A stretch of 64,000 bases of DNA from Blastomyces gilchristii SLH14081 (taxonomy: Eukaryota; Ascomycota; Eurotiomycetes; Onygenales; Ajellomycetaceae), in NCBI RefSeq assembly GCF_000003855.2, contig NW_003101667.1:283012-347011 (forward strand). The letters are read 5' to 3'. Positions within the stretch are counted from its first letter, which is position 1, and every line of letters begins with the position of its first letter. Both the position numbers and the translations under genes were made by a program. Under the pieces are notes generated by a model. It was given only the letters and a program-made list of their open reading frames with translations. It was not told where the DNA came from and did no database searches. Below are positions 1 through 9,063 of the stretch, one piece after another.

Positions 1-623
1 TGAAAGCCAACTAGTTGCTATTCCTTATCATCAGTTCTATTCATGAGCTTATTAAACATCTTCAAATTCTTCTTATAAATCTTGCATTCTCATCTGTCTA
101 TTCAGTGAACAGAAGGCTGCACCTCAGTTCAAGCTTTAAAAGATGTAAGTGAGGAAGAACTTTTATTGCATCTGAAGATCTTCATTGACATTGAGAATGT
201 ATTGATCATCATGATCACAGCTTGCATTGCTTCATCTCAAAGCTCTCTCATCAGCTCACTATTAAATAGCAAGCTTCTCATCTTCTCAGCTACAATACAA
301 TTGACACATTCTGCAGAACTGTTCAATTGTGGCATGTCAGAGATAGTCATTTCATATGCTATTTCTTTGCTCTGGCAGTAGGCCTTAAGGTCTTGACCTT
401 TGAATTCCTCTTCATCATCTCAGTGTAGAGTTTCAACTCAACATTGTGTAGTTGTCTCAATATCTGCAATGAAATTCATTAACCTTGTGATAGATTCTTC
501 TTTTAATATCATTAAAATTGCTCATCTATAGCAGATTGCATCATCTGTGATTTCTAATCAATAGCTTGCACCCCTTCTAGTGAGTATGTCATTCCTGTTG
601 AAAAGCGTTTTTCCACTCCCTGC
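1..623 (-). pseudogene. Copia retrotransposon pol fragment (integrase core)
   Basis: Minus-strand reading gives the Copia integrase core in order. A segment EITDDA (about 540-560) holds the first Asp. A segment DDEEEFKGQDLKAYC (about 370-420) holds the second Asp in the usual SDxGxEF setting. MPQLNSSAEC (about 320) matches the PQxNGxAE block with the catalytic Glu. EKMRSLLFNSELMRELWDEA then follows, as in Copia elements, and the fragment runs off the window start toward the VGY block. Trp positions read as TGA, as in the other repeats here. It is a fragment: the upstream gag/protease side is cut by the hAT end at 624 and the reverse transcriptase side lies outside the window. No LTR is visible. 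The family is fairly certain, the exact borders are not. Confidence 0.75.
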
Positions 624-1348
624 TAGACTGGCCGCCGGGACCATGAATTTCACATTTGGTCCCATTTGGTCTGGTCCCATACATTTCTTGGCGTGAGTCC
701 CACCAGGACCAAGCCTCAAAAAAATCTGAAAATGGACCATTTCTGAGAGAAATGGCATGAAAAATGACCAGATTTAATTCAAGAACAGTGAAATGAGAGT
801 AATTTTCCAGGATAAACTGTGAAAGATGATCATTCTTTCAAAATCAGAATGAGACTGAGACTGAAGATCAAAATCAGTCTCATTCAGTTCATTCAGTGAT
901 TACTTATATAATCAGAATTTGATAATAATTATTGATAACACTCATGAAACAACTAAATACATTCTTGTGCAAGTTTATTCTTCACTTTCTCATGAAAACT
1001 ACACTTCTCTGATATACTGTGATCAGAGGTATTAAACTGTCTGATAATTCTATATTTTATAATCATGAGTTTCTTGATTGTTTCTCCTTATAATTGTCCC
1101 TGATGATAGTGATAAATATCTTAACTTAAGTTGAACTTTTGCTCCATTCTCATCTCTGTCAATGAAATTGTCAGAATATCACATGTCATCAGTGCAACAG
1201 TTGAATATGTACTCTTAACAATTTTTTATAACTCTAGAATTGATTTGACATGTAAATTTGTCAGATCATCTTGAAGATAGCAGTCAAATTCAGTTTTATA
1301 AGTATGTAGTTTTGCCTGATTTTCAGTTGCAATCAATGTATGCAAGTT

Positions 1349-1411
1349 CTGTTTCAAAGTTAGTATTATAGTTCTATGTGATATGAAGTGTTATCAAAGA
1401 TCATTACTTAC
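1349..1411 (-). other. Spliceosomal intron in hAT transposase
   Basis: On the minus strand the 63-bp segment starts GTAAGT, has a perfect TACTAAC branch site at 1358-1364 and ends CAG. Removing it joins ...YNSL to NLHTLIATE in frame. The sequence just after the donor is the 20-base core shared with the other introns of this element. Confidence 0.8.
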
Positions 1412-2125
1412 TAGGGAATTGTATTTCACTGTCTTCACATCTTGAATATCTGCTCATTCAAATCTCTGATAGTTGACATTGTAGTAGTCTCAGATTAATT
1501 TAATATATGAGTCTCATTTCTCCTCTGTTCAATCTTGAGAAGTGTAGATATTAACTCAACAGAAGAGATCTAGTAGAGCTGCTATAGCATAGTACTCTGC
1601 AAAAGATTGTTTCATTTTACTGTAGTAATATGCCAGTTTATCTCTTACAGCAACAATAGCCTGCACTATAGCATTATCTCAGACTGAATTTCTTTTTGAG
1701 TGATTCAACTGCTTCTCAAGATGAGTAAATAAACTGTTATACACTCATCAGGCTGACTGCAGCATTGATGTACAAGTGATTGAGACTGTCTTTGTTATCT
1801 TATAAAACTGAAACAGTAAATCAATCACATATTTCAACTGAGTTCACTTCATATCAGAAAGTTTCAATATCTGAATCTTTTCTCAATCAGAGTGTTGTAC
1901 TCAATAATCAATCATCTGACACAATTGAAGAGTCTGAACAGTTATCTTATATATTGAACTTCACTGTGTTCTAACATTCTGTATCATATTCAGTGATGTG
2001 ACTGATTTGTTTGTTTATTAAATATCATGAAATCATTGTTGTTATTTAGAAGAGATATAAATCACATTAGCAATGTTTTGAATCTATGATATTTAAATTA
2101 TTAGTCAATCTATTCAAAATTAACA

Positions 2126-2190
2126 GTAGTATTATCAAAAAGTGTTATCAAAAAGCAATATCAAAAAGTGTTATCAAAAAACATTATCTT
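2126..2190. repeat. Short tandem array of the hAT intron core
   Basis: Three or four consecutive units of GTGTTATCAAAAA (variants AGTATTATC, GCAATATC) lie head to tail. The same unit occurs singly in the introns of this element and in every 506-bp derivative. The array may sit in a further intron of the transposase, between the CIAH block and the C-terminal exon. Confidence 0.65.
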
Positions 2191-2904
2191 TTGTAAAGTG
2201 AATGTAAAAGTTACTTGAGTAATTACTTTCATCTCATTCTCATCTCAAGAATCAGTCATCTCATTATTCTTTATCTTGATATTAAGATTCTTTATCAGTG
2301 TTTGCATCACAAGTTGAACCACATGAGCAATGCAGAAGATATAACCGTGTTTATCATTTCACAAATGCAAAGCCAATTTTTGCTCCAAGCTCTTCATCAT
2401 AGTGTAGTTATTCACAGCATTGTCAGTTGTAATTGTAAGAAGACTGAGACTAATATCTCAATAGTCATTTTTAATCACAGTCATTAATATCTCTGCCATA
2501 TAATTCTCAGTATGACTACTGATCAATGATTCAAATTCAATTAATGTCTCTCAATAAGTTCAGTTCTTATCAATATAATAACATATAACTCTTATAAATG
2601 CAAGATTGTTTGTACTAGTTCATGCATTCACTGTGAGAGACACTCTTCAATGATTCTTCAACTCTGATTCTAGATATTATATATTGACTTTGTAGTATAT
2701 CTCAAGGTTGGACTGAAGACAGAATTGATGTGAAATATGAAGATTTGAATTAAGCATTTGAAGAAGTGTTCAGAATTCAGGGTTTTCAATTGATCAAAGA
2801 GAAAGATTCAGAGATATACACATGCAAAGTAATTGTTCACAGAAGTTATCAGATGAGAGTTGTGAAATCAGAGTACTGATATGAGATTGTTTTCACATGA
2901 TTTT

Positions 2905-2959
2905 CTTCAAATTAGAAAGTTAGTGTTATCAAAAATCATTACCTGGTAGAGCAACTTAC
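2905..2959 (-). other. Spliceosomal intron in hAT transposase
   Basis: A 55-bp minus-strand intron with donor GTAAGT, candidate branch CACTAAC at 2919-2925 and acceptor AG. It contains the core GTAATGATTTTTGATAACAC seen in the other introns of the element. Confidence 0.7.
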
Positions 2960-3340
2960 CAGCTCAGTAGTAATTTTCTGATTATTTTTCTTTTATTGTC
3001 TGCATTCTGATGACTTCAGATGTCAGGAAATTTCTTCAGAGCTATGATCAGTTTATGATAAATGTTTCTGAATGAAGTTACAGTGATTGTAGCAGAGAGA
3101 TGACTCTTCAGTAATCTGTAATACAACCTGTTGATAATTATTTCATAGTTCATCTCAATATTTGTGTTGAGTTTTTCATAAATTTCATGACCTGAAATCA
3201 GATGTGAAGAATGAAGTGATCATTCATCATGATTGAAAGAGAGCATTCTGTATTGAATTGTAAACAATATAGACTTTGTAATTCACAGTGATTTCTTAAA
3301 GAGTTTGTGAATCTTCAATAGAAGTAAAAGAAGTGAAAGA

Positions 3341-3826
3341 AGTGAATTCAGAAGATATGATAATAATTTGAGAAAGATGATAATTTATTTTCAATAACTG
3401 ATCACTGATGTGTGTAAGAAGAATTAATATAAGAGAAAATAATCTTGTTTCTTAGCTTAGTTATAATTTTCATACTAACTCAGATTGAATATCATTGATA
3501 TATAAAAGTAAATAAACAATCTTGATTAATCTCTGTCATATTTCTTGAAATATATTAATATTGTGAAAGAGAGCATTACTAAATTGTGTTATCAGATAAT
3601 ATCATTAAAAATATATTAATATTATGAATATCAATGTTGAAAAAATGTTGATACTTATACATTATAGTGATTTGTGAATCATGATAGTTAAATATATATA
3701 TATATATATATATTGTTCCTGACTTGATTACAACTTGTACAATAATTTTTAAAAACTCAAAATTAATTTCAATTATTAATAATTATGAACTTACAACTAA
3801 CTAATATAAAAAGAAAAAAACTTTTT
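3341..3826. other. Non-coding spacer of hAT-1 with (AT)n
   Basis: AT-rich sequence between the transposase and the basic gene. It contains an (AT)10-type run at about 3692-3712. The matching spacer is present in hAT-2 at about 62180-62550. No ORF is supported. Confidence 0.55.
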
Positions 3827-4165
3827 CTACTCATCATCTTTCTTCTCTTTCTCATTCTTCTTATTATTCTTCATAATTCACTTCTTATTCTTCTTCTTCT
3901 TCTTCTCCTTCTCATCTGAGATGATAATTATCTCAAAATCTCTCTTCACTGCCTTCTCAGAGAAGGGTTTTCACTGCTCCCTCTCAGCCAGGTCAACCTG
4001 TATCTCAAAATCCTGCATTTCCTGGTCTGCTGTCTCAGGTTTCATCTCAGCAGTAAGCAGATTAGCATGCTCAGAGAGCAGGGCTGTCTTCTCAATGTTC
4101 TGAATCATGAAGTGCATTTGAGATCTGAACAAGGCCTCAATTCCCTTCTCCTCTGTCAGCTCCTG

Positions 4166-4229
4166 CTAATCAATTAGAGAACAGAAGTATTATCAAAAAT
4201 CATTATCTCTCAATAAATAAAAAACTTAT
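4166..4229 (-). other. Intron with RIP-destroyed splice donor
   Basis: A 64-bp minus-strand intron ending TTAG. The donor now reads CTG|ATAAGT where CTG|GTAAGT is expected; the change is a GG-to-GA transition. It carries a variant of the shared intron core. The equivalent intron in hAT-2 (just before 61841) also has ATAAGT. Confidence 0.6.
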
Positions 4230-4459
4230 CAGTTTTGACTTCTTTATCTTCTACTTTAATACTCTCTCAATCTTCTTCTGCTACTGCTTATTTACAGTAA
4301 CACTCTTCTTCTCTCTCTCTCTCTTCATCTTGACCTCAAATTATTCTCAGAACTTCTTCTGATCTTATCACTGCTGTATGAGACTCTTCACTGTCTTCTT
4401 CTTCAATCTCTCACAGACAGTGCTATCTGTATTATTTCTATACTTAGTTCAGTCTAAAT

Positions 4460-4504
4460 CTATCAGAAGTGTTACTTAAAATCATTATCATTCTACTCTC
4501 TTAC
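4460..4504 (-). other. Intron in hAT accessory gene
   Basis: A 45-bp minus-strand intron, GTAAGA...GATAG. The matching intron in hAT-2 (61502-61546) has the same length, and removing either joins ...ILKRL to the TKYRNNAD exon in frame. It holds the shared core in a slightly diverged form. Confidence 0.65.
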
Positions 4505-4591
4505 AGAGTCTCTTCAAGGCATTATAATGTGTCTTACAATCTGTCTTCTCTCACTTGAACATCTTCTTCTTCTCTTGCTCACGCGCCTTGA

Positions 4592-4637
4592 TGATCCGCA
4601 GGACCGCAGAATATATCCGCAGGACCGCAGAATATTT
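4592..4637. repeat. Tandem duplication of a ~20-bp GC-rich unit
   Basis: The unit CCGCAGGACCGCAGAATAT is present twice in a row here, but only once, and mutated, at the corresponding site of hAT-2 (near 61375). It lies in the divergent interval between the two accessory genes. Confidence 0.6.
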
Positions 4638-4676
4638 GAAGAGGAATGACATGATTGGTTTCAATGAGTGTTGAAG

Positions 4677-4810
4677 AAGAGTGAAGATGATAATGATGAT
4701 AGTGATGATGATAATGATAATAGTGATAATAATAATGATGATAGTGATAGTGATGATGATAATGATAATGATGATAATGATGATGATGATGATGATGATA
4801 ATAATGAAAG
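4677..4810 (+). repeat. GAT/AAT/AGT microsatellite coding a poly-acidic tract
   Basis: Imperfect triplet repeat (GATGATAAT and variants) that reads as Asp/Asn/Ser on the plus strand. hAT-2 has a corresponding (ATT/ATC)n run at about 61210-61300 of different length, as expected of slippage. The apparent poly-His reading on the other strand is a by-product. Confidence 0.8.
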
Positions 4811-5486
4811 AGAAAGTGCATTGGAAAATATTACTGACTTATCAAATATAAAGAGATTCAAGAAAATATTAATAGCTTTTAGTGATGTACAGAACAGCTA
4901 CAGTGTTGCATAGCAACATCATCTTTATTCAATGCATGCACTGTAGTATTCTTTGTATACCGTTATCATATAATCTGTATCAGAGATACATGCAGAAAAC
5001 AGATCTTTGATACTAGAATAAATGATTACAGCAATTCTCTGTTTTCATATTATAAAGAAAAGTTATTCTCAGTTCTTTCTTCTCTCTTTTCTCTTCTTCA
5101 ATCAATCACTAATTTCAAGCTGGTATGAAAACTATTAAAACACTCTCAGAAACCCTCAAATTGAAGAGTATAGACTAATCAAATTTCAAATGCAGAAGAA
5201 ATCAAATTATCTTCTACAGATTCAATTACTCACTCTCTCTCAAATAAAACAGCAGTCATGTCCCCTTTCTTCCTCTCAATCAAATGAAACATGACCTGTG
5301 AAAAGTGAGTACCACGCCAGGCCATAATGACCAACACAGCCCCAGCATGCAGGGCTGTATATACACAGTGTGTGCTGAACTGAGAGACTGTGTGAGTTGC
5401 AAACCAGCAGCAGCATCTCAGAGAGAGCTGTGCAGCGTGAGAAAGCTGCAACTCTCAGTCATGTGTGCAGAGAGTGAATCACTGCA

Positions 5487-5530
5487 GTAAGTGCATGTGC
5501 ATTAAAGTAATGCTTTTTAATAATACTCAG
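5487..5530 (+). other. Intron in the acidic hAT accessory gene
   Basis: A 44-bp plus-strand intron, GTAAGT...ACTCAG. It contains GTAATGCTTTTTAATAATAC, a variant of the core seen in minus-strand introns of the same element. A matching intron occurs in hAT-2 near 54870-54915. Confidence 0.6.
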
Positions 5531-5904
5531 TCTCTGATATGATGAAAATAGAGTCTCTCTGTGAGATCTGTTTCTATCAGAAGTCTGAGAATCTTATATT
5601 TTTCAAGATCATCTTCACATGTCTTGTCTGTGAAATCAATGAGAAGAATCATTGATTTCAGTGTTCTGCTCTTGATATCATTCAAGTGACAGCAGAGTTC
5701 ACTCTGATCACACTTTTTAAGTGTATATTTTCTAATTATTCACATTTATATAGATATATACTGATTATTTGTTAGATGATATTAAGACAATGACTCATCA
5801 CAGTCATGTTACTCTCACTGTGAGAAATACATGATTGATGATGAACATTGTAAAGACTCTGAGAAGTAAGTATTTTAAGAGTACTGTGACCCTGTGATCT
5901 TGAT

Positions 5905-6115
5905 TTTTTTTTATTTTTATTTTTTATTTTTTTCTTTTTCTTTTCTTTTTTTTTTTTTATTTTTCTTTCTCTTTCTGTCTCTTTTTTTCTTTCTCTTCTT
6001 TTTTTCTTTCTCTTTTTTTTTTTTTTTTTTTTTTTTATTGTGATTTTTTCTTGTTATTTTGTTGTTTGTTTTTTTGTTATTTTTTGTATTGTACATTTTT
6101 TTTTTTAATTAAAAT
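5905..6115. repeat. Poly-T / T-rich low-complexity tract
   Basis: About 200 bp of almost pure T with scattered C, A and G on the plus strand. The equivalent part of hAT-2 (54340-54495) is A-rich and shorter. It lies in the 3' spacer of the plus-strand gene, before the right terminus. Confidence 0.8.
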
Positions 6116-6475
6116 GATATTGATTATAATCTGTGTTCAGAAAAGTAATGATATTTAATAACACTCTCTGTTGAATTTTCAACAAATGAGCACTATATTA
6201 TGATATTATGTAAGTGAGAAATGATTTCATGATCTCATTTGATGCCATTTTCAATAATGAGATCAGAATGAAAATGTAACTAAGAATTCAAACATATTCT
6301 TTATCTGAGACTAGATTTTTATTTGAAAAGTGAATCTGGGATCTTTAATATTTGAAATAACAGGATTTGGGATCAATGTGATGAACACAAACCATGACCA
6401 GGAGTAATGCTTTTAGGCAACATGACAACTGTAAAGTTTGGTCCTGGTCTCAGACACGGTCACACGGTCAGTCTA

Positions 6476-7426
6476 TACCTCAATATTCAATAGATTCTGC
6501 AAGGGATTGAGAACAGCAACACTAGGTTTCTATTGAATTTGAGAATTAACTCTATATTGATATAATCATTGACAAAGTCTTCTATTTTGAGATATAAATA
6601 ACCAGTTTCTCTACATCCCGCTGACAATATTTACATTATTATATAGAAACAGACTTATATTCTCTATAATATCAAGACTCTGAAGAGGGAAAGTCTTGAT
6701 AGAGAGTATACAGTAGTGCATATCTTAGCAGTTTCTATCTCATTCTTCTGCAGCAGTTATTGCAAAAAAAAAAGATCTTAGAAATAGTTTTTTACTTCTC
6801 TTGAAAAAGTAAGATGTTTTTCTCTGGATTTTACACAATATTCTTACAAAGAATTAAAAACAGAGTTATTTTCTGTCATAATTTCATATTCTTTTAAGTA
6901 AGAATTACTTTTTCAGTGACTGAAGAGCTTTCATTAATACTTAATTCTTTTTTACACTCTTTATTAACTGATTTGAGTTGCACACTTGTTGTGTGAGGAG
7001 AATTGAATGATTTAGAATAAAATTGAATAGTTTTAATCAATTTCTCTGCAAAAAATTGATTTATTTTTTATCAGTTTTTCTCTTAAAAACTGTCATATCA
7101 TCTGATTTATTATCAATTGATATCATACTTTTTCTCACTGTATCTCAAGAAAGAGATTGTAAAGATTTTATTGATTTATCTTAAAAATCAATGTTAGTTT
7201 ATTAGATTCTCTTCAAAAATCTAACCTAGTTACTGAACTAGTGTGAAAAAAAAATCAGGTGTTTTATACATAAAAGTCTTTTATTCTTCTTTTGAAACAG
7301 TCGGACCAACTTTTCAATTGAAAACAGACTTAGAAATCTCTTAATTGAAACAGTCTGACCAACTTTTCAATTCAAAAGAGTTCAATAAATATCTCAATTG
7401 AATCAGTCTGATCAACTTTTCATTGA
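6476..7426 (+). other. LINE L1 5' leader / UTR
   Basis: No ORF. It is collinear with L3 48825-49735 on the opposite strand. Just before ORF1 there is a local direct repeat of a segment with AACTTTTCAATTGAAA (7310-7420). This region is where an internal promoter of the LINE would be expected; no specific promoter motif is visible. Confidence 0.6.
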
Positions 7427-9034
7427 GTGAGAACAATGAGTTCAAAAATACACTCAGTTGATGTGAAAAGAGATGCTTTCTCAAATGCTATCCCTGAGAT
7501 TGAAATTCTGAAGAGAAGAAAGAAAGAAGAAATAGAGAAACAACAAGTTCTTGAAATACAGAAACTTGAAAAAGCAAGCAAGATTCTTGAAAAGCAGTGT
7601 CTGAGTGAGATGAATGAAGAAGTTCTGTTAATTCTTCATACTCAGGCCAGACAACTACAGGAGATGATCAAGTTCAAACTTGGAATTTCAAACACAGTTC
7701 AAAAAACATTGAAAATTCCTAGTACAATCACTGACTCATTATTTTGCTCTTCTTCTTTTTCTACTTCTTCTTCTTCTTTAAATCAGAAGAAAACATATGC
7801 TCAAGCAGCTGAATCTGCTATCTCTAAACCTGCTGCCTCAAAATCTGCTCAAAATCCTGAGAAAACTGAGAAGAATACTGCTCATACTTCTATTCATAAA
7901 AAAGTGCAGAAAAAAATGTAAAAAGAGAAAAACTTCCAAATCTTCAGAAATAGAAGACTTATTCTCAAAGTCTCAAATCAGAACATCTTACAAAGAAACA
8001 AGCTAAACTCAAATCTCATTTTCAGAATCAGAAATGAAATTAATCAGCAGTTCTTTTCTCAGTTGATGACTGATATTGAAGTTCAAAAATCAGTTATAGC
8101 TTCAATTGAGTCATCATTCTTTGAAAACTCTATCATTCTGACTACAATGCCTGAATTCAGTGCAGAATTCCTTATTCAGAATGAGAATCTCTGAAAATCA
8201 GTAGTAGAATCTTTGCTAAACACAACAATTCTATCTGAGAGAGATGAAAAGTGAGACAAATTCATTCTTTATAATATTCCAGTTGAAATTTTTGACTGTG
8301 AAGAAGAAATACTACTTCTCAAAAATGAATTAGAAGAATACAACTCTATTCAACTGAGAAAAGAGCCTGTATAATTAAATTCAATTGAGTTCAGACAAAG
8401 CAGAAGAAATGCCTCTGTTCTAGTATATACAAAGACACTTGAACAGTCCAAGATCTCTGAAGTAAGAGTAACAGGTTTGAAAATGAGAGTTCATGAATAC
8501 AAAGACTCAAGAATGAATCTCAAAGCTCAAACACAGTGTTCAAACTGTCAAAGATATGAATACTTTGCAATCTCATGTTTTAAAGACTCAAAATGTGCAT
8601 TCTGTGCCAGAGATCACAAAACTAGTGAGCATAAATGTGAAACATGCTCAAAAAGTGATGAAATATGTCAACACACTCTGCTTAAGTGCTCTAATTGCAA
8701 AGAAAAACATGCATCTAGCTCAAAAGAATGTATGTTTGCTTCAAGAACTCAAAAGAACTGGAGAAAAGATGAAGCTCAAAGTCAATCTAGAACTGAAGAG
8801 AAGAGTCAAGCCAGTAAACTTACAACTGCAAGCTCAAAAAGAAGAAACTCTCAACTATCTAAATCTTCAAACTTCAATTCTCCAGCTAAATATAAACAGA
8901 ATTTGAATCCTCAAACTCCTGTTGAGATTAGAGAATTGAGAAATGACTCTGATGATAAACTAGATATAATATAAGCAGTTGAGATTCCTACTTTTCAAAA
9001 TAGTTATAATCTACTATCTGATAATAGTCATTAG
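7427..9034 (+). pseudogene. LINE L1 ORF1 (Gag-like RNA-binding protein)
   Basis: The ORF1 protein of such LINEs packages the element RNA. One frame runs from ATG 7427 to TAG 9032-9034, about 535 codons. A charged, probably coiled-coil N-terminus (KRRKKEEIEKQQVLEIQKLE) is followed by a Ser-rich linker. A Cys/His region at 8535-8735 shows CSNC, CAFC, CETC and CSNC, typical of tandem CCHC knuckles. Internal stops at 7919 (TAA), 8192 and 8252 (TGA for Trp), 8372 and 8972 break it. The L3 copy keeps Gln at the last position and also ends in NLLSDDSD. A basic, Ser-rich tail closes the protein. Confidence 0.85.
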
Positions 9035-9063
9035 ATTCTACTCTATCTCTACTCTCTTTTAGT

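Larger units (their letters stand above)
880..3340 (-). pseudogene. hAT-family transposase (RIP-mutated, spliced)
   Basis: This gene would cut and paste hAT-1 and, probably, the 506-bp derivatives. Reading the minus strand, a block FFKCLIQ...SPTLRYTT (near 2700-2760) fits the N-terminal region of hAT proteins. SLTVNAWTS (near 2620) matches the motif around the first catalytic Asp, here read as Asn. TTDNAVNN (2408-2434) and CIAHVVQLV (near 2310-2340) are hallmark hAT blocks. DKLAYYYSKMK...YAIAALLD (near 1590-1660) and the C-terminal hATC dimerisation region (near 1080-1260, ending in DIYHYHQG...ETIKKLMIIKY) follow. Two introns with good signals interrupt it (1349-1411, 2905-2959), and the frame also changes between the first two blocks. 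Many Trp codons read TGA, so it is inactive. The start codon is not certain, and no BED finger is obvious. Confidence 0.85.
3827..4585 (-). pseudogene. Basic, Lys-rich accessory gene of the hAT element
   Basis: Not a recognised family. On the minus strand, a first exon (to about 4505) reads HHRLKKEKKKVFK...YYNILKRL. A second reads TKYRNNADNTVCERLKKKIVKSLM..., and a third gives a charged, probably helical stretch (about 3950-4160). The end is a Lys-rich tail that stops at TAG 3827-3829. Two introns (4460-4504, 4166-4229) are needed to keep the frame. The same gene with the same introns is in hAT-2 at about 61385-62178. It sits head to head with the acidic gene that starts near 4620, so the two may share a promoter. 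A nuclear or DNA-binding accessory role is possible from charge alone; that is inference. Several in-frame stops show it is dead here. Confidence 0.55.
4620..5870 (+). pseudogene. Acidic / Cys-rich accessory gene of the hAT element
   Basis: Not a recognised family. An open frame at 4668-4913 starts with a long Asp/Asn/Ser tract coded by GAT/AAT/AGT triplets. Downstream, around 5545-5690, come Cys/His residues spaced C-x2-C-x16-C-x2-C-x6-H-x3-C. After a probable second short intron there is C-x3-C-x8-HC near 5807-5855. The spacing recalls PHD- or RING-like zinc fingers, but the match is only by eye. An intron at 5487-5530 (GTAAGT...CAG) carries the shared core. The end is near a GTAAGT at 5870. 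hAT-2 carries the same gene (54500-55499, 61109-61300) with some Cys/His lost. The frame in the middle third is uncertain. Acidic N-terminus plus zinc-finger-like C-terminus could suit a regulator, which is inference. Confidence 0.45.
624..6475. mobile_element. hAT-1, large hAT DNA transposon with three genes
   Basis: The left end begins TAGACTGGCCGCC. The right end, reverse complemented, begins TAGACTGACCGTG, so the termini form an imperfect inverted repeat. The same termini bound seven 506-bp elements here that carry perfect 8-bp target duplications, as hAT elements do. Inside are a hAT transposase (minus, 880-3340), a basic gene (minus, 3827-4585) and an acidic/Cys-rich gene (plus, 4620-5870). 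The termini keep GG/CC-rich sequence, while the interior is heavily mutated. The expected 8-bp duplication is missing: the left flank is CTCCCTGC and the right flank TACCTCAA. One flank may therefore have been rearranged, or the two ends may come from different copies. Confidence 0.8.

Noticed and set aside
558..758. A 66-codon minus-strand ORF spanning the hAT left terminus
   Set aside because: It joins Copia sequence to the hAT terminal repeat, and similar readings occur at each 506-bp element (for example 34877-35083, 41138-41350). It is a by-product of the conserved terminus.
4579..4861. His-rich or Ser-rich proteins read from the minus strand of the triplet repeat
   Set aside because: They are complements of the GAT/AAT/AGT microsatellite. 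The plus-strand acidic reading is the one supported by the neighbouring gene structure in both hAT copies.
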